Assembly: GCA_965261945.1 (NCBI GenBank)
Contig: CBDHEF010000002.1
Location: 744,001 to 808,000 of the forward strand
Direction: 5' to 3'
DNA: 64,000 bases
Source: VXOI01 sp965261945
GTDB lineage: Bacteria; Chloroflexota; Dehalococcoidia; Lucifugimonadales; UBA3495
How positions within the stretch are numbered: position 1 is the first letter of the stretch; each line of letters begins with the position of its first letter. Below are positions 51,111 through 59,349 of the stretch, in pieces. The notes below the pieces were generated by a model. It worked only from the letters and a program-made list of their open reading frames with translations. It was not told the origin of the DNA and searched no databases. The position numbers were made by a program, and so were the translations under genes.

Positions 51111-52379
51111 GTGAATGTCCTCGTAATAGGGAACGGCGCCCGCGAGCACGCCCTGGCCTGGCGCATCAGCCGCAGTTCGTCGCTGACCCGCCTGTGGGTG
51201 GCGCCCGGCAACTATGGCGCCGGCCGCATCGCCACCAACCTGGACGCGGGCGATGGCAGCGTCGCGGCCCTGGCCGGCGCCGCCCGCGAGGTATCCGCCG
51301 ACCTGGTGGTGGTTGGCCCGGAAGCCCCGCTCGCCGATGGCTTGGCCGATGCCCTGGCGGAGATAGGCATCCCGGCATTTGGACCCACTTGCGCCGCTGC
51401 CCGGCTGGAATCCAGCAAGAGCTTTGCCCGCGAAGTTATCCGTGAGGCGGGCGCGCCCGGCCCGGAGTTCGCGGTCTTCAATGAAGAATCCCAAGCCTTG
51501 GACTACCTGCGCCGAAATCCCGGCCCCCGGGTGGTAAAGGCCAACGGGCTGGCCGCTGGCAAGGGCGTGACGGTCTGCGATGACGAAACACAGGCGGCCG
51601 CCGCCGTCCGAGTATGTATGTCCGGGCGGGCATTCGGCGATGCCGGCACGACGGCGCTGCTGGAGGAACGCCTGGAGGGACGGGAGGTCAGCGTATTCGC
51701 CTTCTGCGACGGCGAGCACATTTCTCCCCTGGTGGCCGCCTGTGATTACAAGCGCCTGAACGACGGCGACGGCGGCCCCAACACAGGAGGCATGGGCAGC
51801 TTCTCCCCGCCGCAGTTCTGGACGCCGGAACTCTGCGTCGAGGTAGAGCGAACGATCATGCGCCCGGTGGTCAGCGCCATGGCCGCCCGCGGGGCGCCCT
51901 ACCGCGGGGTGCTGTACGCCGGCCTGATGCTGACGGCAGACGGCCCCAAGGTGCTGGAATTCAACTGCCGCTTTGGGGATCCGGAAACTCAAACGCTGAT
52001 GCCCCGCTTGATTTCCGACCCGCTGGAATTAATGCTCGCCTGCTCCGAAGGCAACCTCGACCGGGTCAGCGTGAGCTGGAACGACCGGGACTACGTGGGC
52101 GTAGTAATGGCGTCGGGCGGCTACCCCGACAAGTACAGCACGGGCATCGAGATTTCCGGCCTGGGTCCCGAAGACGGGGATACTGATGACTCTCTGGTGT
52201 TTACAGCGGGTGTCACAGCCGGGGTGAGCGGCCGTCCGGTGACGGCAGGGGGACGGGTGCTCACCGTGGTTGGCGGGGGCAGCTCCATTGGCGAGGCTCT
52301 GGAGCGGGCCTACGCTCGTTTGGGAGGCATTGCCTTTCATGGAGCGCATTGGCGCACCGACATCGGACTGAAAGCATGA
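51111..52379 (+). CDS. purD: Phosphoribosylamine--glycine ligase
   Basis: PurD joins glycine to phosphoribosylamine in purine synthesis. The 422-residue ATP-grasp protein starts at GTG 51111 with MNVLVIGNGAREHALAWRIS. It also shows VVGPEAPLADGLADAL, VVKANGLAAGKGV, and the metal/ATP motif NTGGMGSFSPP and LEFNCRFGDPETQ. Its stop overlaps the next gene by ATGA. No clear ribosome-binding site is seen apart from the GGTGAGGA of the preceding repeat, which may serve as one. Confidence 0.96.
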   Translation: MNVLVIGNGAREHALAWRISRSSSLTRLWVAPGNYGAGRIATNLDAGDGSVAALAGAAREVSADLVVVGPEAPLADGLADALAEIGIPAFGPTCAAARLESSKSFAREVIREAGAPGPEFAVFNEESQALDYLRRNPGPRVVKANGLAAGKGVTVCDDETQAAAAVRVCMSGRAFGDAGTTALLEERLEGREVSVFAFCDGEHISPLVAACDYKRLNDGDGGPNTGGMGSFSPPQFWTPELCVEVERTIMRPVVSAMAARGAPYRGVLYAGLMLTADGPKVLEFNCRFGDPETQTLMPRLISDPLELMLACSEGNLDRVSVSWNDRDYVGVVMASGGYPDKYSTGIEISGLGPEDGDTDDSLVFTAGVTAGVSGRPVTAGGRVLTVVGGGSSIGEALERAYARLGGIAFHGAHWRTDIGLKA

Positions 52380-52984
52380 TGGAGCCGGCCTTGCCGCCCC
52401 AACTCAGCACGGCTGACCTGCGCTGCCTCTACGGCAAAGCGCTGGAATCGGGAGCTTTGGACGGCCATCGCAAGCGACGCTGGAGCCGGGCAGCCGAATT
52501 CTCCGCCTGGCTGAAGCAGGACGCCCTGGCCGGCCTCGAACCGGACCAGGCCCTGCGGCTCTACCGGGCCTCGGGCGGTCGGGACATTGCATCCTTCTCC
52601 GCTATTCCGATAGAGGAATTGAGAGACAGCCTCGATTTCCTTTTGTATGATACTATCAAGTTGGAAGGTCGCTTCGACGAGTCTGTGATGCCCGGCGGGG
52701 CCTACAAGCTCGCCGGAGCCGGCAAGGAATTCGTATCCTGGCTGCTCTGCCTGCGCGACCCGGCCCTGTTCGGCGTCTGGAACGCCAACGCCGAGCGGAT
52801 GCTGCGGCGCATCGGCGCCTACCCGGAAGCAATGAAGCGGGGGCCAATTGGCATCCGATACCTGGACCTGCTGGAAGCGCTGGGGTGGTTGAGGTTTCAG
52901 TTGGGGTTGCCTGACTTCATCGAGGTCGACACAGTGGCCTATCTCACGGCCCGGTCCCGCCGGCAGCAGACCGAACCGGCATAA
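52376..52984 (+). CDS. Conserved-looking hypothetical protein in purine cluster
   Basis: The 202-residue protein starts in the ATGA overlap with purD (ATG 52376 or 52379). It is mainly helical: LSTADLRCLYGKALESGALD, then GAYKLAGAGKEFVSWLLCLR and DPALFGVWNANAERMLRRIG. The latter resembles regions in some restriction/replication-related helical domains, but I cannot name a family. Tight coupling to purD and the following gene argues for co-expression with purine synthesis. No membrane segment or signal is seen. Confidence 0.7.
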   Translation: MMEPALPPQLSTADLRCLYGKALESGALDGHRKRRWSRAAEFSAWLKQDALAGLEPDQALRLYRASGGRDIASFSAIPIEELRDSLDFLLYDTIKLEGRFDESVMPGGAYKLAGAGKEFVSWLLCLRDPALFGVWNANAERMLRRIGAYPEAMKRGPIGIRYLDLLEALGWLRFQLGLPDFIEVDTVAYLTARSRRQQTEPA

Positions 52985-53005
52985 CCGGACACACGGAGCG
53001 AAAGA

Positions 53006-53443
53006 ATGCCCTGGCGAGAATCGCTGTTGCAACTCAAACAGGAACTGACCTCGGCCCGCGCCACCCGCCTGGAGCGGCTGGAGGCTTTTGATCGCCAGGT
53101 CGCTGCCGAAAGGGAACAACTGTTGGCCCGGCAGGAATCCCTCGAAATCACCGCGCTCATCACCGAGATGAACGATGTGCTGGTGGACGGGCAGGGCCAG
53201 TTGGAGACCACCGTAGAGTGGGAAACCGGTGAAGACGAAGAGCTGCCCGACGAAGATGACGCCGCTGACGTCATTACCACCGCGCTGGCTTGGGATGAAG
53301 GCGAAGAGCTGGAAGTCGTCGTCGAACTGGTGATGCTGGACGAGGGGCTTTCGTTGATGGTCAACGGAATTCAGATACGCCAGGACCGCGACGCGCTGGA
53401 GCGGGCGTTACTCAACGCTTTCCGGGAGCAATTGGATCTGTGA
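53006..53443 (+). CDS. Small acidic coiled-coil protein of unknown function
   Basis: The 145-residue product begins with a charged helix likely to form a coiled coil (LLQLKQELTSARATRLERLE through about residue 50). A very acidic centre follows (GEDEELPDEDDAADV), then a compact C-terminal part (VVVELVMLDEGLSLMVNGIQ). It starts 21 bases after the previous gene and sits between purD and purE. I do not recognise it; the strong coding bias and spacing support a real gene. Confidence 0.65.
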   Translation: MPWRESLLQLKQELTSARATRLERLEAFDRQVAAEREQLLARQESLEITALITEMNDVLVDGQGQLETTVEWETGEDEELPDEDDAADVITTALAWDEGEELEVVVELVMLDEGLSLMVNGIQIRQDRDALERALLNAFREQLDL

Positions 53444-53610
53444 GTTTATCCGGCTGAAGCGTTGGAATATCCCAGTGACACCGCCGCAGGTGGTATCATG
53501 GTTTCCTGTCTGGATGTCGCCGCGCGGCGGCAAGAGAAGTATACTCGGGGGCTTGGAAGTGAAACGGGAGGAAAATCAGCCATGACCGAAGGCTTGAACC
53601 GGAGGCTGCC

Positions 53611-54069
53611 GTGCCGCTGGTAGGGGTCATAATGGGAAGCGCGTCTGACGAGGCGGTTGTGAACGACGCCGTAAAGACGCTGGAACAATTGGGAATCGAA
53701 TACGAAGTCCGGGTTATGTCGGCGCACCGGACGCCGGAGCGGGTGGCGGAATACGCCCAGCAGGCGCGAGAGCGGGGCCTACAGGTGCTTATCGCCGCCG
53801 CAGGCGGTTCGGCTGCTTTGGGCGGCGCCCTAGCCGCATGGTCCACCCTGCCGGTCATCGGCATCCCGCTGGCTTCCAGCGAACTGAAGGGCATGGACGC
53901 TTTACTGGCCACGGCTCAAATGCCGCCGGGTATCCCGGTGGCCTGCATGGCCGTCGGGTCTTGGGGCGCGCGTAACGCCGCCTTCTTCGCCGCTCAAATC
54001 TTGGGTCTTCAGCACCCTGAAATCAGGCAAGCATATGACGACTACCGGCGCGAACTCCGCGAGCGGTAA
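53611..54069 (+). CDS. purE: 5-(carboxyamino)imidazole ribonucleotide mutase / AIR carboxylase
   Basis: PurE makes CAIR, the substrate of PurC. The 152-residue protein starts at GTG 53611 (PLVGVIMGSASDEAVV) and has MSAHRTPERV. The class I loop AGGAAHLPG is replaced by AAGGSAALGGALAA, closer to class II (AIR carboxylase) enzymes, which use CO2 directly and do not need PurK. No purK lies in this cluster, which fits. The usual Trp after GSxSD is also replaced by Glu. Class assignment is inference; the purE identity is secure. Confidence 0.92.
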   Translation: MPLVGVIMGSASDEAVVNDAVKTLEQLGIEYEVRVMSAHRTPERVAEYAQQARERGLQVLIAAAGGSAALGGALAAWSTLPVIGIPLASSELKGMDALLATAQMPPGIPVACMAVGSWGARNAAFFAAQILGLQHPEIRQAYDDYRRELRER

Positions 54070-54733
54070 ACTTTCTCCCGCTTTCCTTACCGATTTTGAC
54101 GACACTGCCGCTGCGCAGAACGTGGCGGAGATGTTGCTTAACCGTTTCGGCGACCCCACCTGGACCGAGGTGCGCCAGCAGTTTCGCAACGGCGAGATGA
54201 GCCTGAAGGAATACCAGGAAATCGCCTTCCGCAACATCCGCGCCGACCGCTCCGCGATGCAGCACTATGTTAGGGAATACGCAAGCCTGCGTCCCTACTT
54301 CACAGAGTTGCATTTCTTCTGCCGCAGCAACGGCATTCCCTTTGCAGTGGTTAGTCAGGGCTTGGACTTTTACATCTCTGCCCTGCTTGAGCGGGACGGT
54401 TTCGGCGACGTACCCATCTACGCCGTTGGCACCAGTTTCGAGCAGGGGCGGATTTCCTATCACTACAATCACGCCTACCCCGGCAGGGAAGGGCAGGGCA
54501 ACTCCAAGTCCCTCATTGTCGAGCAGTACCAACGGCAGGGTCACTATGTCATTTTTGCCGGTGACGGCGCCTCCGACCAGGAGGCCTCGCGGCAGGCCGA
54601 CATGGTGTTCGCCCACCGGACGCTGGCCCGTTTCTGCGAAGAAGAAGGTATAGAGTACCAGCCATTCCAGGACTTCAAGTCCATCCTGCTGACGGTGCGC
54701 GAACTCCACCTGAACGGCGCGGCTTCCGACTGA
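54035..54733 (+). CDS. HAD-family phosphatase, MtnX-like
   Basis: The 232-residue haloacid-dehalogenase protein has the nucleophile motif LTDFDDTAA (the Asp-x-Asp-x-Thr pattern, near residue 20), PFAVVSQGLDFYI as motif II, and IFAGDGASDQEAS as motif III/IV. The overall pattern matches MtnX, the phosphatase of methionine salvage, and related phosphoserine-phosphatase-like enzymes. The gene overlaps purE by 35 bases, so expression is coupled. No other methionine-salvage gene is present in the window, so the substrate could be another phosphoester linked to purine metabolism. Confidence 0.82.
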   Translation: MTTTGANSASGKLSPAFLTDFDDTAAAQNVAEMLLNRFGDPTWTEVRQQFRNGEMSLKEYQEIAFRNIRADRSAMQHYVREYASLRPYFTELHFFCRSNGIPFAVVSQGLDFYISALLERDGFGDVPIYAVGTSFEQGRISYHYNHAYPGREGQGNSKSLIVEQYQRQGHYVIFAGDGASDQEASRQADMVFAHRTLARFCEEEGIEYQPFQDFKSILLTVRELHLNGAASD

Positions 54734-54764
54734 CGCCGCCACCTCAGCAAATGGGGCCCTGACT

Positions 54765-56081
54765 GTGATTGACCGATACTCCCGGCCTGCCATGAAGCGG
54801 GTCTGGTCCGACGATAACAAGTACGAAAAGTGGCTGGCTGTAGAGTTGGCCGTCTGCGAAGCCTGGTGCGAAGAGGGCGTCATCCCTCCCGAGGACATGG
54901 CCCTGCTCCGCGCCGCCAAGTACGACCCGCAGCGGATGGATGAAATTTTCCAGACCACCCGCCACGACGTGACCGCCTTTATATCCTCCATCACCGGCTC
55001 AATGGGGCCGGAGGGGCGATGGCTGCACCTGGGCCTGACTTCCAGCGATATGCTGGACACTGGCCTGGACCTGCAACTGGTCGGGGCCGGAGGACTGCTG
55101 CTGGATGAATTGGACCGGGCCATTGCCGCCCTTGCGGAGCAGTCGCTGCGCCACAAGGACACGCTGATGATGGGGCGTACCCACGGCGTACACGCCGAGC
55201 CGATGACGCTTGGCCTCAAGCTGGCCCTGTGGTGGGACGAAATGACCCGCCAGCGGGAGCGGCTGGTGGCGGCCCGGGAAACGGTGCGCGTCGGCAAAAT
55301 TTCCGGCGCCGTTGGCACCCACGCCACCGTGCCGCCCTCCGTGGAAGAGCGCGTGTGCCGGCAATTGGGCCTGAAGGTAGCCGGTGTTTCCAACCAGGTC
55401 ATCCAGCGGGATCGTTACGCCCACTTCGTCACAACGCTGGCGCTCATTGCGGCGTCGCTGGAAAAGTTCGCCACTGAGGTCCGGTCGTTGCAGCGCACCG
55501 AAATCCACGAACTTGAAGAGCCCTTCGGCCACGGGCAGACAGGCTCCTCTTCCATGCCCCACAAGCGCAACCCGGAGCTCGCCGAGCGCATCTGCGGGCT
55601 GGCCCGCCTCATTCGAGGCAACTCGGTCACCGCGCTGGAAAACGTGGCCCTCTGGGGCGAGCGGGACATCAGCCATTCGTCGGCGGAGCGTATAATACTG
55701 CCCGACTCCTGCCTCGCTCTGGACTACATCCTGAGCATCTTCACCCGTATCATCGAGGGCCTGCGGGTGTTCCCGGAGCGTATGTACGCCAACATAGAGA
55801 GCAGCAGGGGCTTGGTCTTCAGCCAGAGGGCGCTGCTGGAACTGGTGGACAAGGGCCTCTCCCGTGAGGATGCCTACAAGATCGTCCAGACCAACGCGGC
55901 CCGCTGCTGGGACGAGGGACGCGACTTCCGCGAACTGCTCAAGTCCGATCCATCGGTCGCGGCGTATCTGTCACCGGCGGAACTGGAGAGCATCTTCGAT
56001 TACGGCTATTACACCCGCTACGTTGACGATACCTTTCGGCGGCTGGGCCTGTTGCCCGCCCTGGCGGGCACCGCTGTTTAG
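54765..56081 (+). CDS. purB: Adenylosuccinate lyase
   Basis: PurB removes fumarate from SAICAR and from adenylosuccinate. The 438-residue protein starts at GTG 54765 (MIDRYSRPAMKRVWSDDNKYE) and has HLGLTSSDMLDTGLDLQL, MGRTHGVHAEPMTLG, and the fumarase-superfamily signature GSSSMPHKRNPELAERI (about 259-275, mobile catalytic loop). It precedes purC by about 115 bases, which contain a dispersed repeat. Confidence 0.97.
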   Translation: MIDRYSRPAMKRVWSDDNKYEKWLAVELAVCEAWCEEGVIPPEDMALLRAAKYDPQRMDEIFQTTRHDVTAFISSITGSMGPEGRWLHLGLTSSDMLDTGLDLQLVGAGGLLLDELDRAIAALAEQSLRHKDTLMMGRTHGVHAEPMTLGLKLALWWDEMTRQRERLVAARETVRVGKISGAVGTHATVPPSVEERVCRQLGLKVAGVSNQVIQRDRYAHFVTTLALIAASLEKFATEVRSLQRTEIHELEEPFGHGQTGSSSMPHKRNPELAERICGLARLIRGNSVTALENVALWGERDISHSSAERIILPDSCLALDYILSIFTRIIEGLRVFPERMYANIESSRGLVFSQRALLELVDKGLSREDAYKIVQTNAARCWDEGRDFRELLKSDPSVAAYLSPAELESIFDYGYYTRYVDDTFRRLGLLPALAGTAV

Positions 56082-56094
56082 GGGCTGCGAGAAA

Positions 56095-56127
56095 GTCCCC
56101 CTCCCTTGGGGGAGGGGCAGGGTGCGG
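56095..56127. repeat. Dispersed repeat copy between purB and purC
   Basis: GTCCCCCTCCCTTGGGGGAG then GGGCAGGGTGCGG forms a hairpin with a CCCCTCCC/GGGAGGGG stem. A TTCGACAAGCTCA motif follows near 56141. Confidence 0.55.
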
Positions 56128-56195
56128 ATGAATCCAGTGGTTCGACAAGCTCACAAAAAGAGGACATACCCAATTTATCTGCATGAGGACATGGA

Positions 56196-57110
56196 ATGAT
56201 CATCGAGACACCCATGCCCGGACGGATGCACCGGGGCAAAGTGCGCGATACCTACGACCTGGGCGGAGGCCGGCTGCTGATGGTGGCCACAGATCGAATT
56301 TCCGCTTTCGACGTGGTGTTGCCCAACGGTATCCCAGATAAAGGCCTCGTGCTGAATCGCATCTCTTCTTTCTGGTTCTCCAAGACCGCCCACATTGTCC
56401 CCAACCATCTGATTTGTTTGGCAGATTCTCCCGACGCGGGCGGATACCTGGAAAAAATTTCTCTCCCCCCGGGAGAGGGTTGGGGTGAGGGAGCCGCCGC
56501 TGAGGTCGCCCGGCAGGCAATGGTCGTCAAGCGGGCTGAGCGAATAGACGTAGAGTGCATCGTTCGCGGCTACATCACCGGCTCGGCCTGGGGCGAGTAC
56601 CGCCGCCAGGGGACGGTATCCGGGATGGAGATGCCGACGGGACTGCTGGAAGGCCAGCCCTTCCCCGAACCGCTGTTCACTCCCACCACCAAGGCGGAAG
56701 AGGGCCACGACGAGAATATGTCGTACCAGCAGGTGGTGGACATGGTGGGCGCGGAAATGGCGGCCAAGCTGGAGGCTACCAGCAAGGCGGTCTACCGGTT
56801 TGCTCACGACTACGCCCGAGAGCGGGGCATTATCCTGGCCGACACCAAGATGGAGTTCGGAGTCCTGGACGGCGAGTTGATACTGATAGACGAGTTGCTG
56901 ACTCCGGACTCCAGCCGCTTCTGGGACGCCGAGGGTTACAGCCCCGGACGCTCCCAGCCCAATTTCGACAAACAGTTCGTCCGCGACTGGCTGGACGCAC
57001 AGGGTTGGGACCACGAGCCACCTGCCCCGGAACTGCCCGATGACGTAGCGGCGCGTACCACCGAACGCTACCGGGAGGCATACGTCAGGTTGACTGGGGA
57101 GAACCTTTAA
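56196..57110 (+). CDS. purC: SAICAR synthase with repeat-derived insertion
   Basis: PurC ligates aspartate to CAIR. The 304-residue protein has RGKVRDTYDLGGGRLLMVATDRISAFD-type N-terminal sequence, ECIVRGYITGSAWGEYRRQG, FTPTTKAEEGHDEN and ADTKMEFGVLDGELILIDE, all family motifs. Between DAGGYLEK and RQAMVVKRAERID, residues about 88-101 read ISLPPGEGWGEGAA, which is the translation of the dispersed CTCTCCC...GGGAGAGGG...GGTGAGGG repeat found between genes in this window; relatives normally have unrelated short sequence at this surface loop. The frame is intact, so the enzyme is probably functional. Confidence 0.95.
   Translation: MIIETPMPGRMHRGKVRDTYDLGGGRLLMVATDRISAFDVVLPNGIPDKGLVLNRISSFWFSKTAHIVPNHLICLADSPDAGGYLEKISLPPGEGWGEGAAAEVARQAMVVKRAERIDVECIVRGYITGSAWGEYRRQGTVSGMEMPTGLLEGQPFPEPLFTPTTKAEEGHDENMSYQQVVDMVGAEMAAKLEATSKAVYRFAHDYARERGIILADTKMEFGVLDGELILIDELLTPDSSRFWDAEGYSPGRSQPNFDKQFVRDWLDAQGWDHEPPAPELPDDVAARTTERYREAYVRLTGENL
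56460..56494 (+). repeat. Dispersed repeat inside purC
   Basis: TCTCTCCCCCCGGGAGAGGG followed by TTGGGGTGAGGG, the same family as the intergenic copies, lying in frame within purC. Confidence 0.7.
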
Positions 57111-57230
57111 CTCTGGTTTCCGCCATCGGTAATCACGCAACGGAGATTCCCATTGCCCGAATCAAGACACCGCCGCAATCGTCGGCCTCGAAATCTCGAA
57201 ATACCGCGGACCTCCCAGGGCGGCACAAAC

Positions 57231-57836
57231 ATGCTGATCCTGATCGTATCGATAATCATAGCCGTACTGGTAATCGGCAGTTTTGCCGCGGTTCCCATAT
57301 TGCAGAGCATCGGGGGCCCGGGCGAGATCACCTACGGCACCGACGGGGCCTACGTGGACGGCGTTGGCGAGAGGCAGGACATCATGCGCACCAAGGACCA
57401 CGTCGACTTGAACAACGACGATGATGACGACTATGTGGAATATAACTCCGCGCCTCCCGCCTCCGGCGATCACTGGAGCGTCCCCCAAAGCTGTGGGTTT
57501 TTCACCGATCCCGTGCCGGACGAGCAGATTGTCCACAACCTGGAGCACTCGAACATCGTGGTAAGCTACAATCTGCCTGATCAAGCCGACGTTGATGCGC
57601 TGAAGGACGTTTACAACAACCTTGAGGAGGGCTGGCGCACCCACTTTACGGTGGTCCGCCCATACGACAAAATCAGCGAAGGGCAGGTGGGACTGTCCGG
57701 CTGGGGCGTGGTGGACGTGATGGATGGCATCGACGCGGAGCGCGTCGAGCGGTTCTTCGAGCACTACGTCGGCAGGCTCGGGCCGGAAGGCGCTATATCC
57801 TGCCACGGCGCACAGGGCAGTATGCCCGGAGGCTAG
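57231..57836 (+). CDS. DUF3105 membrane-anchored protein
   Basis: From ATG 57231 the protein has 201 residues: an N-terminal transmembrane anchor (LILIVSIIIAVLVIGSFAAV) followed by an extracytoplasmic domain. The domain shows the DUF3105 hallmarks YNSAPPASGDHWSVPQSCG and IVHNLEHSNIVVSYN, with a conserved-looking His-x-x-x-His pattern (HNLEH) that might bind metal. An acidic run (NNDDDDDY) precedes it. A TTG at 57153 in the same frame would add 26 basic residues. It interrupts the purine genes between purC and purS; a metabolic link is unknown. Confidence 0.82.
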   Translation: MLILIVSIIIAVLVIGSFAAVPILQSIGGPGEITYGTDGAYVDGVGERQDIMRTKDHVDLNNDDDDDYVEYNSAPPASGDHWSVPQSCGFFTDPVPDEQIVHNLEHSNIVVSYNLPDQADVDALKDVYNNLEEGWRTHFTVVRPYDKISEGQVGLSGWGVVDVMDGIDAERVERFFEHYVGRLGPEGAISCHGAQGSMPGG

Positions 57837-57928
57837 GCCCCATTGCGACTCGCCACTTCAAGAAGAGAATTGAAGAATTCCCCCTTTCCTCTGTGAAAGG
57901 ACTAAAGTGAGGGAAGACCGGAAGCGGG

Positions 57929-58192
57929 ATGACCTACCTGGCAAGAATATACGTTACGCTGAAGCCGGCAGTCAGCGACCCTGCCGGGCAGACGGTGTTG
58001 GCTGCCCTGCGGCGAATGGGACACGAATCCGCAGAGGACGCTCGCATCGGCAAGTACCTGGAGCTCCGCATAAGCGGATTGGCGGCGGAAGCTGCCCAGA
58101 GGGCGGTGGACGGGATGTGCCGGGACCTGCTATCCAACCCGGTCATTGAAGACTACCGCTTTGAGCTGGAGGAGATCGCGTCGTACAACTGA
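57929..58192 (+). CDS. purS: Phosphoribosylformylglycinamidine synthase subunit PurS
   Basis: PurS is the small bridging subunit of the three-part FGAM synthase with PurQ and PurL. The 87-residue protein has YLARIYVTLKPAVSDPAGQTVLAALRRMG and KYLELRISG, as expected. purQ and purL are not next to it and do not occur in the window, so they must lie elsewhere in the genome. AAGCGGG precedes the ATG. Confidence 0.92.
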   Translation: MTYLARIYVTLKPAVSDPAGQTVLAALRRMGHESAEDARIGKYLELRISGLAAEAAQRAVDGMCRDLLSNPVIEDYRFELEEIASYN

Positions 58193-58238
58193 CTACCCCA
58201 GCACGCCACCCGAATCGTATACGCGGGAGAGAACGGAT

Positions 58239-59219
58239 ATGACTCACATTTTTGCCGGAGCGGAGACCAGCGGACTCTACCGGCTCGCCTCTGAGGGCGA
58301 GCCGTGGGAAGAGCTTACCAACGGCCTGCCCGAATCACCGTCCATCTGCGGCATCGCCATCCACCCGGACAATCCCGAGGTGGTCTTCGCCGGTACGCAG
58401 GAGGGTCCATACCGCAGCCTAAACCGGGGGGATTCCTGGGAGCGGATGGACTACCCGCGGGTGGCGCCTCCGGTGTGGAGCTTCATGTTCCGCCCCGGCG
58501 ACCCGACGGTGATGTACCTTGGCACTGCCCCAGGCGAGATCTTCCGCAGCGCCAACAGCGGTGAGTCGTGGAGTCGCCTGAACGCAGTCAACATGGGTTC
58601 CAACGAAGTCTCGATGTCCTTCCCTACCCGCGTCGTCGCCCTGACCGCCGACCCCAACTTCCCCGACGAGATGTACGCAGCACTGGAAGTTGCCGGCGTG
58701 ATTCGCAGCTCCGACGGCGGCGACACATGGGAGGAAATCACCGGCAGCCTGGCCCCCAGCGAGGACACGCTGGACCTGCATGGCATCCAATGCTCCGCCG
58801 CACTGCCCCATGTGGTGTTCATCACCACGCGGCAGGGCCCGTTCATCGGCCCGGACCGGGGGGCCGAGTGGATTCCGGTGGATTTTGGGCAATTCTCGGA
58901 GGTCACATACACCCGCGACCTGAAGGCCGCGCCCCACGACCCCAATATGCTCTACGTTTCCATCGGAGCGGCGGCCCGCAGCCGGACGGGTGCGCTGTAT
59001 CGCAGCCGCGACCTGTTCAAGACCTTCGAGCGCGTAGACCGTGGCATCACCGCCGATTCCACGATGATGTCGGTGTCGGTGGACCCCCGCGCTCCTTCCA
59101 ACATCGCCTGCGCCGCCCGCGACGGCCAAGTGTTCCGAACTTCCGACGACGGCGCGACCTGGAGCAGCCACCCTCTGCCCGAAAAGGCCCTCGAAGTTCG
59201 AGCCATAGCGGCAGGGTAG
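58239..59219 (+). CDS. BNR/sortilin-like beta-propeller protein
   Basis: The 326-residue protein, from ATG 58239 (MTHIFAGAETSGLYRLASEG), is built from repeated Asp-box motifs: SLNRGDSWERM, SANSGESWSRL, SSDGGDTWEEI and TSDDGATWSSH. These form a six- or seven-bladed propeller as in sialidase, VPS10 and photosystem assembly factors. The start has no signal peptide, so it may be cytosolic. Function unknown; large families of these occur in Chloroflexota. A GGGAGAG box precedes the ATG and a strong terminator follows. Confidence 0.87.
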   Translation: MTHIFAGAETSGLYRLASEGEPWEELTNGLPESPSICGIAIHPDNPEVVFAGTQEGPYRSLNRGDSWERMDYPRVAPPVWSFMFRPGDPTVMYLGTAPGEIFRSANSGESWSRLNAVNMGSNEVSMSFPTRVVALTADPNFPDEMYAALEVAGVIRSSDGGDTWEEITGSLAPSEDTLDLHGIQCSAALPHVVFITTRQGPFIGPDRGAEWIPVDFGQFSEVTYTRDLKAAPHDPNMLYVSIGAAARSRTGALYRSRDLFKTFERVDRGITADSTMMSVSVDPRAPSNIACAARDGQVFRTSDDGATWSSHPLPEKALEVRAIAAG

Positions 59220-59271
59220 CCGGAGTTGGCCGGGGCCACTGCCTGTCGCTTCGTCCATAACTCCCACCAGC

Positions 59272-59306
59272 GTTGGGGCGCACGACTGTGCGCCCCAACA
59301 ATTTTT
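59272..59306 (+). terminator. Intrinsic terminator after the BNR-repeat gene
   Basis: GTTGGGGCGCAC (59272-59283) pairs perfectly with GTGCGCCCCAAC (59288-59299) around the loop GACT; AATTTTT follows. It separates the purine/BNR region from the ABC transporter. Confidence 0.85.
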
Positions 59307-59349
59307 CTTGACCTGCGCCATATTTGGGCTTCAACAGGCTGGACCGAAA

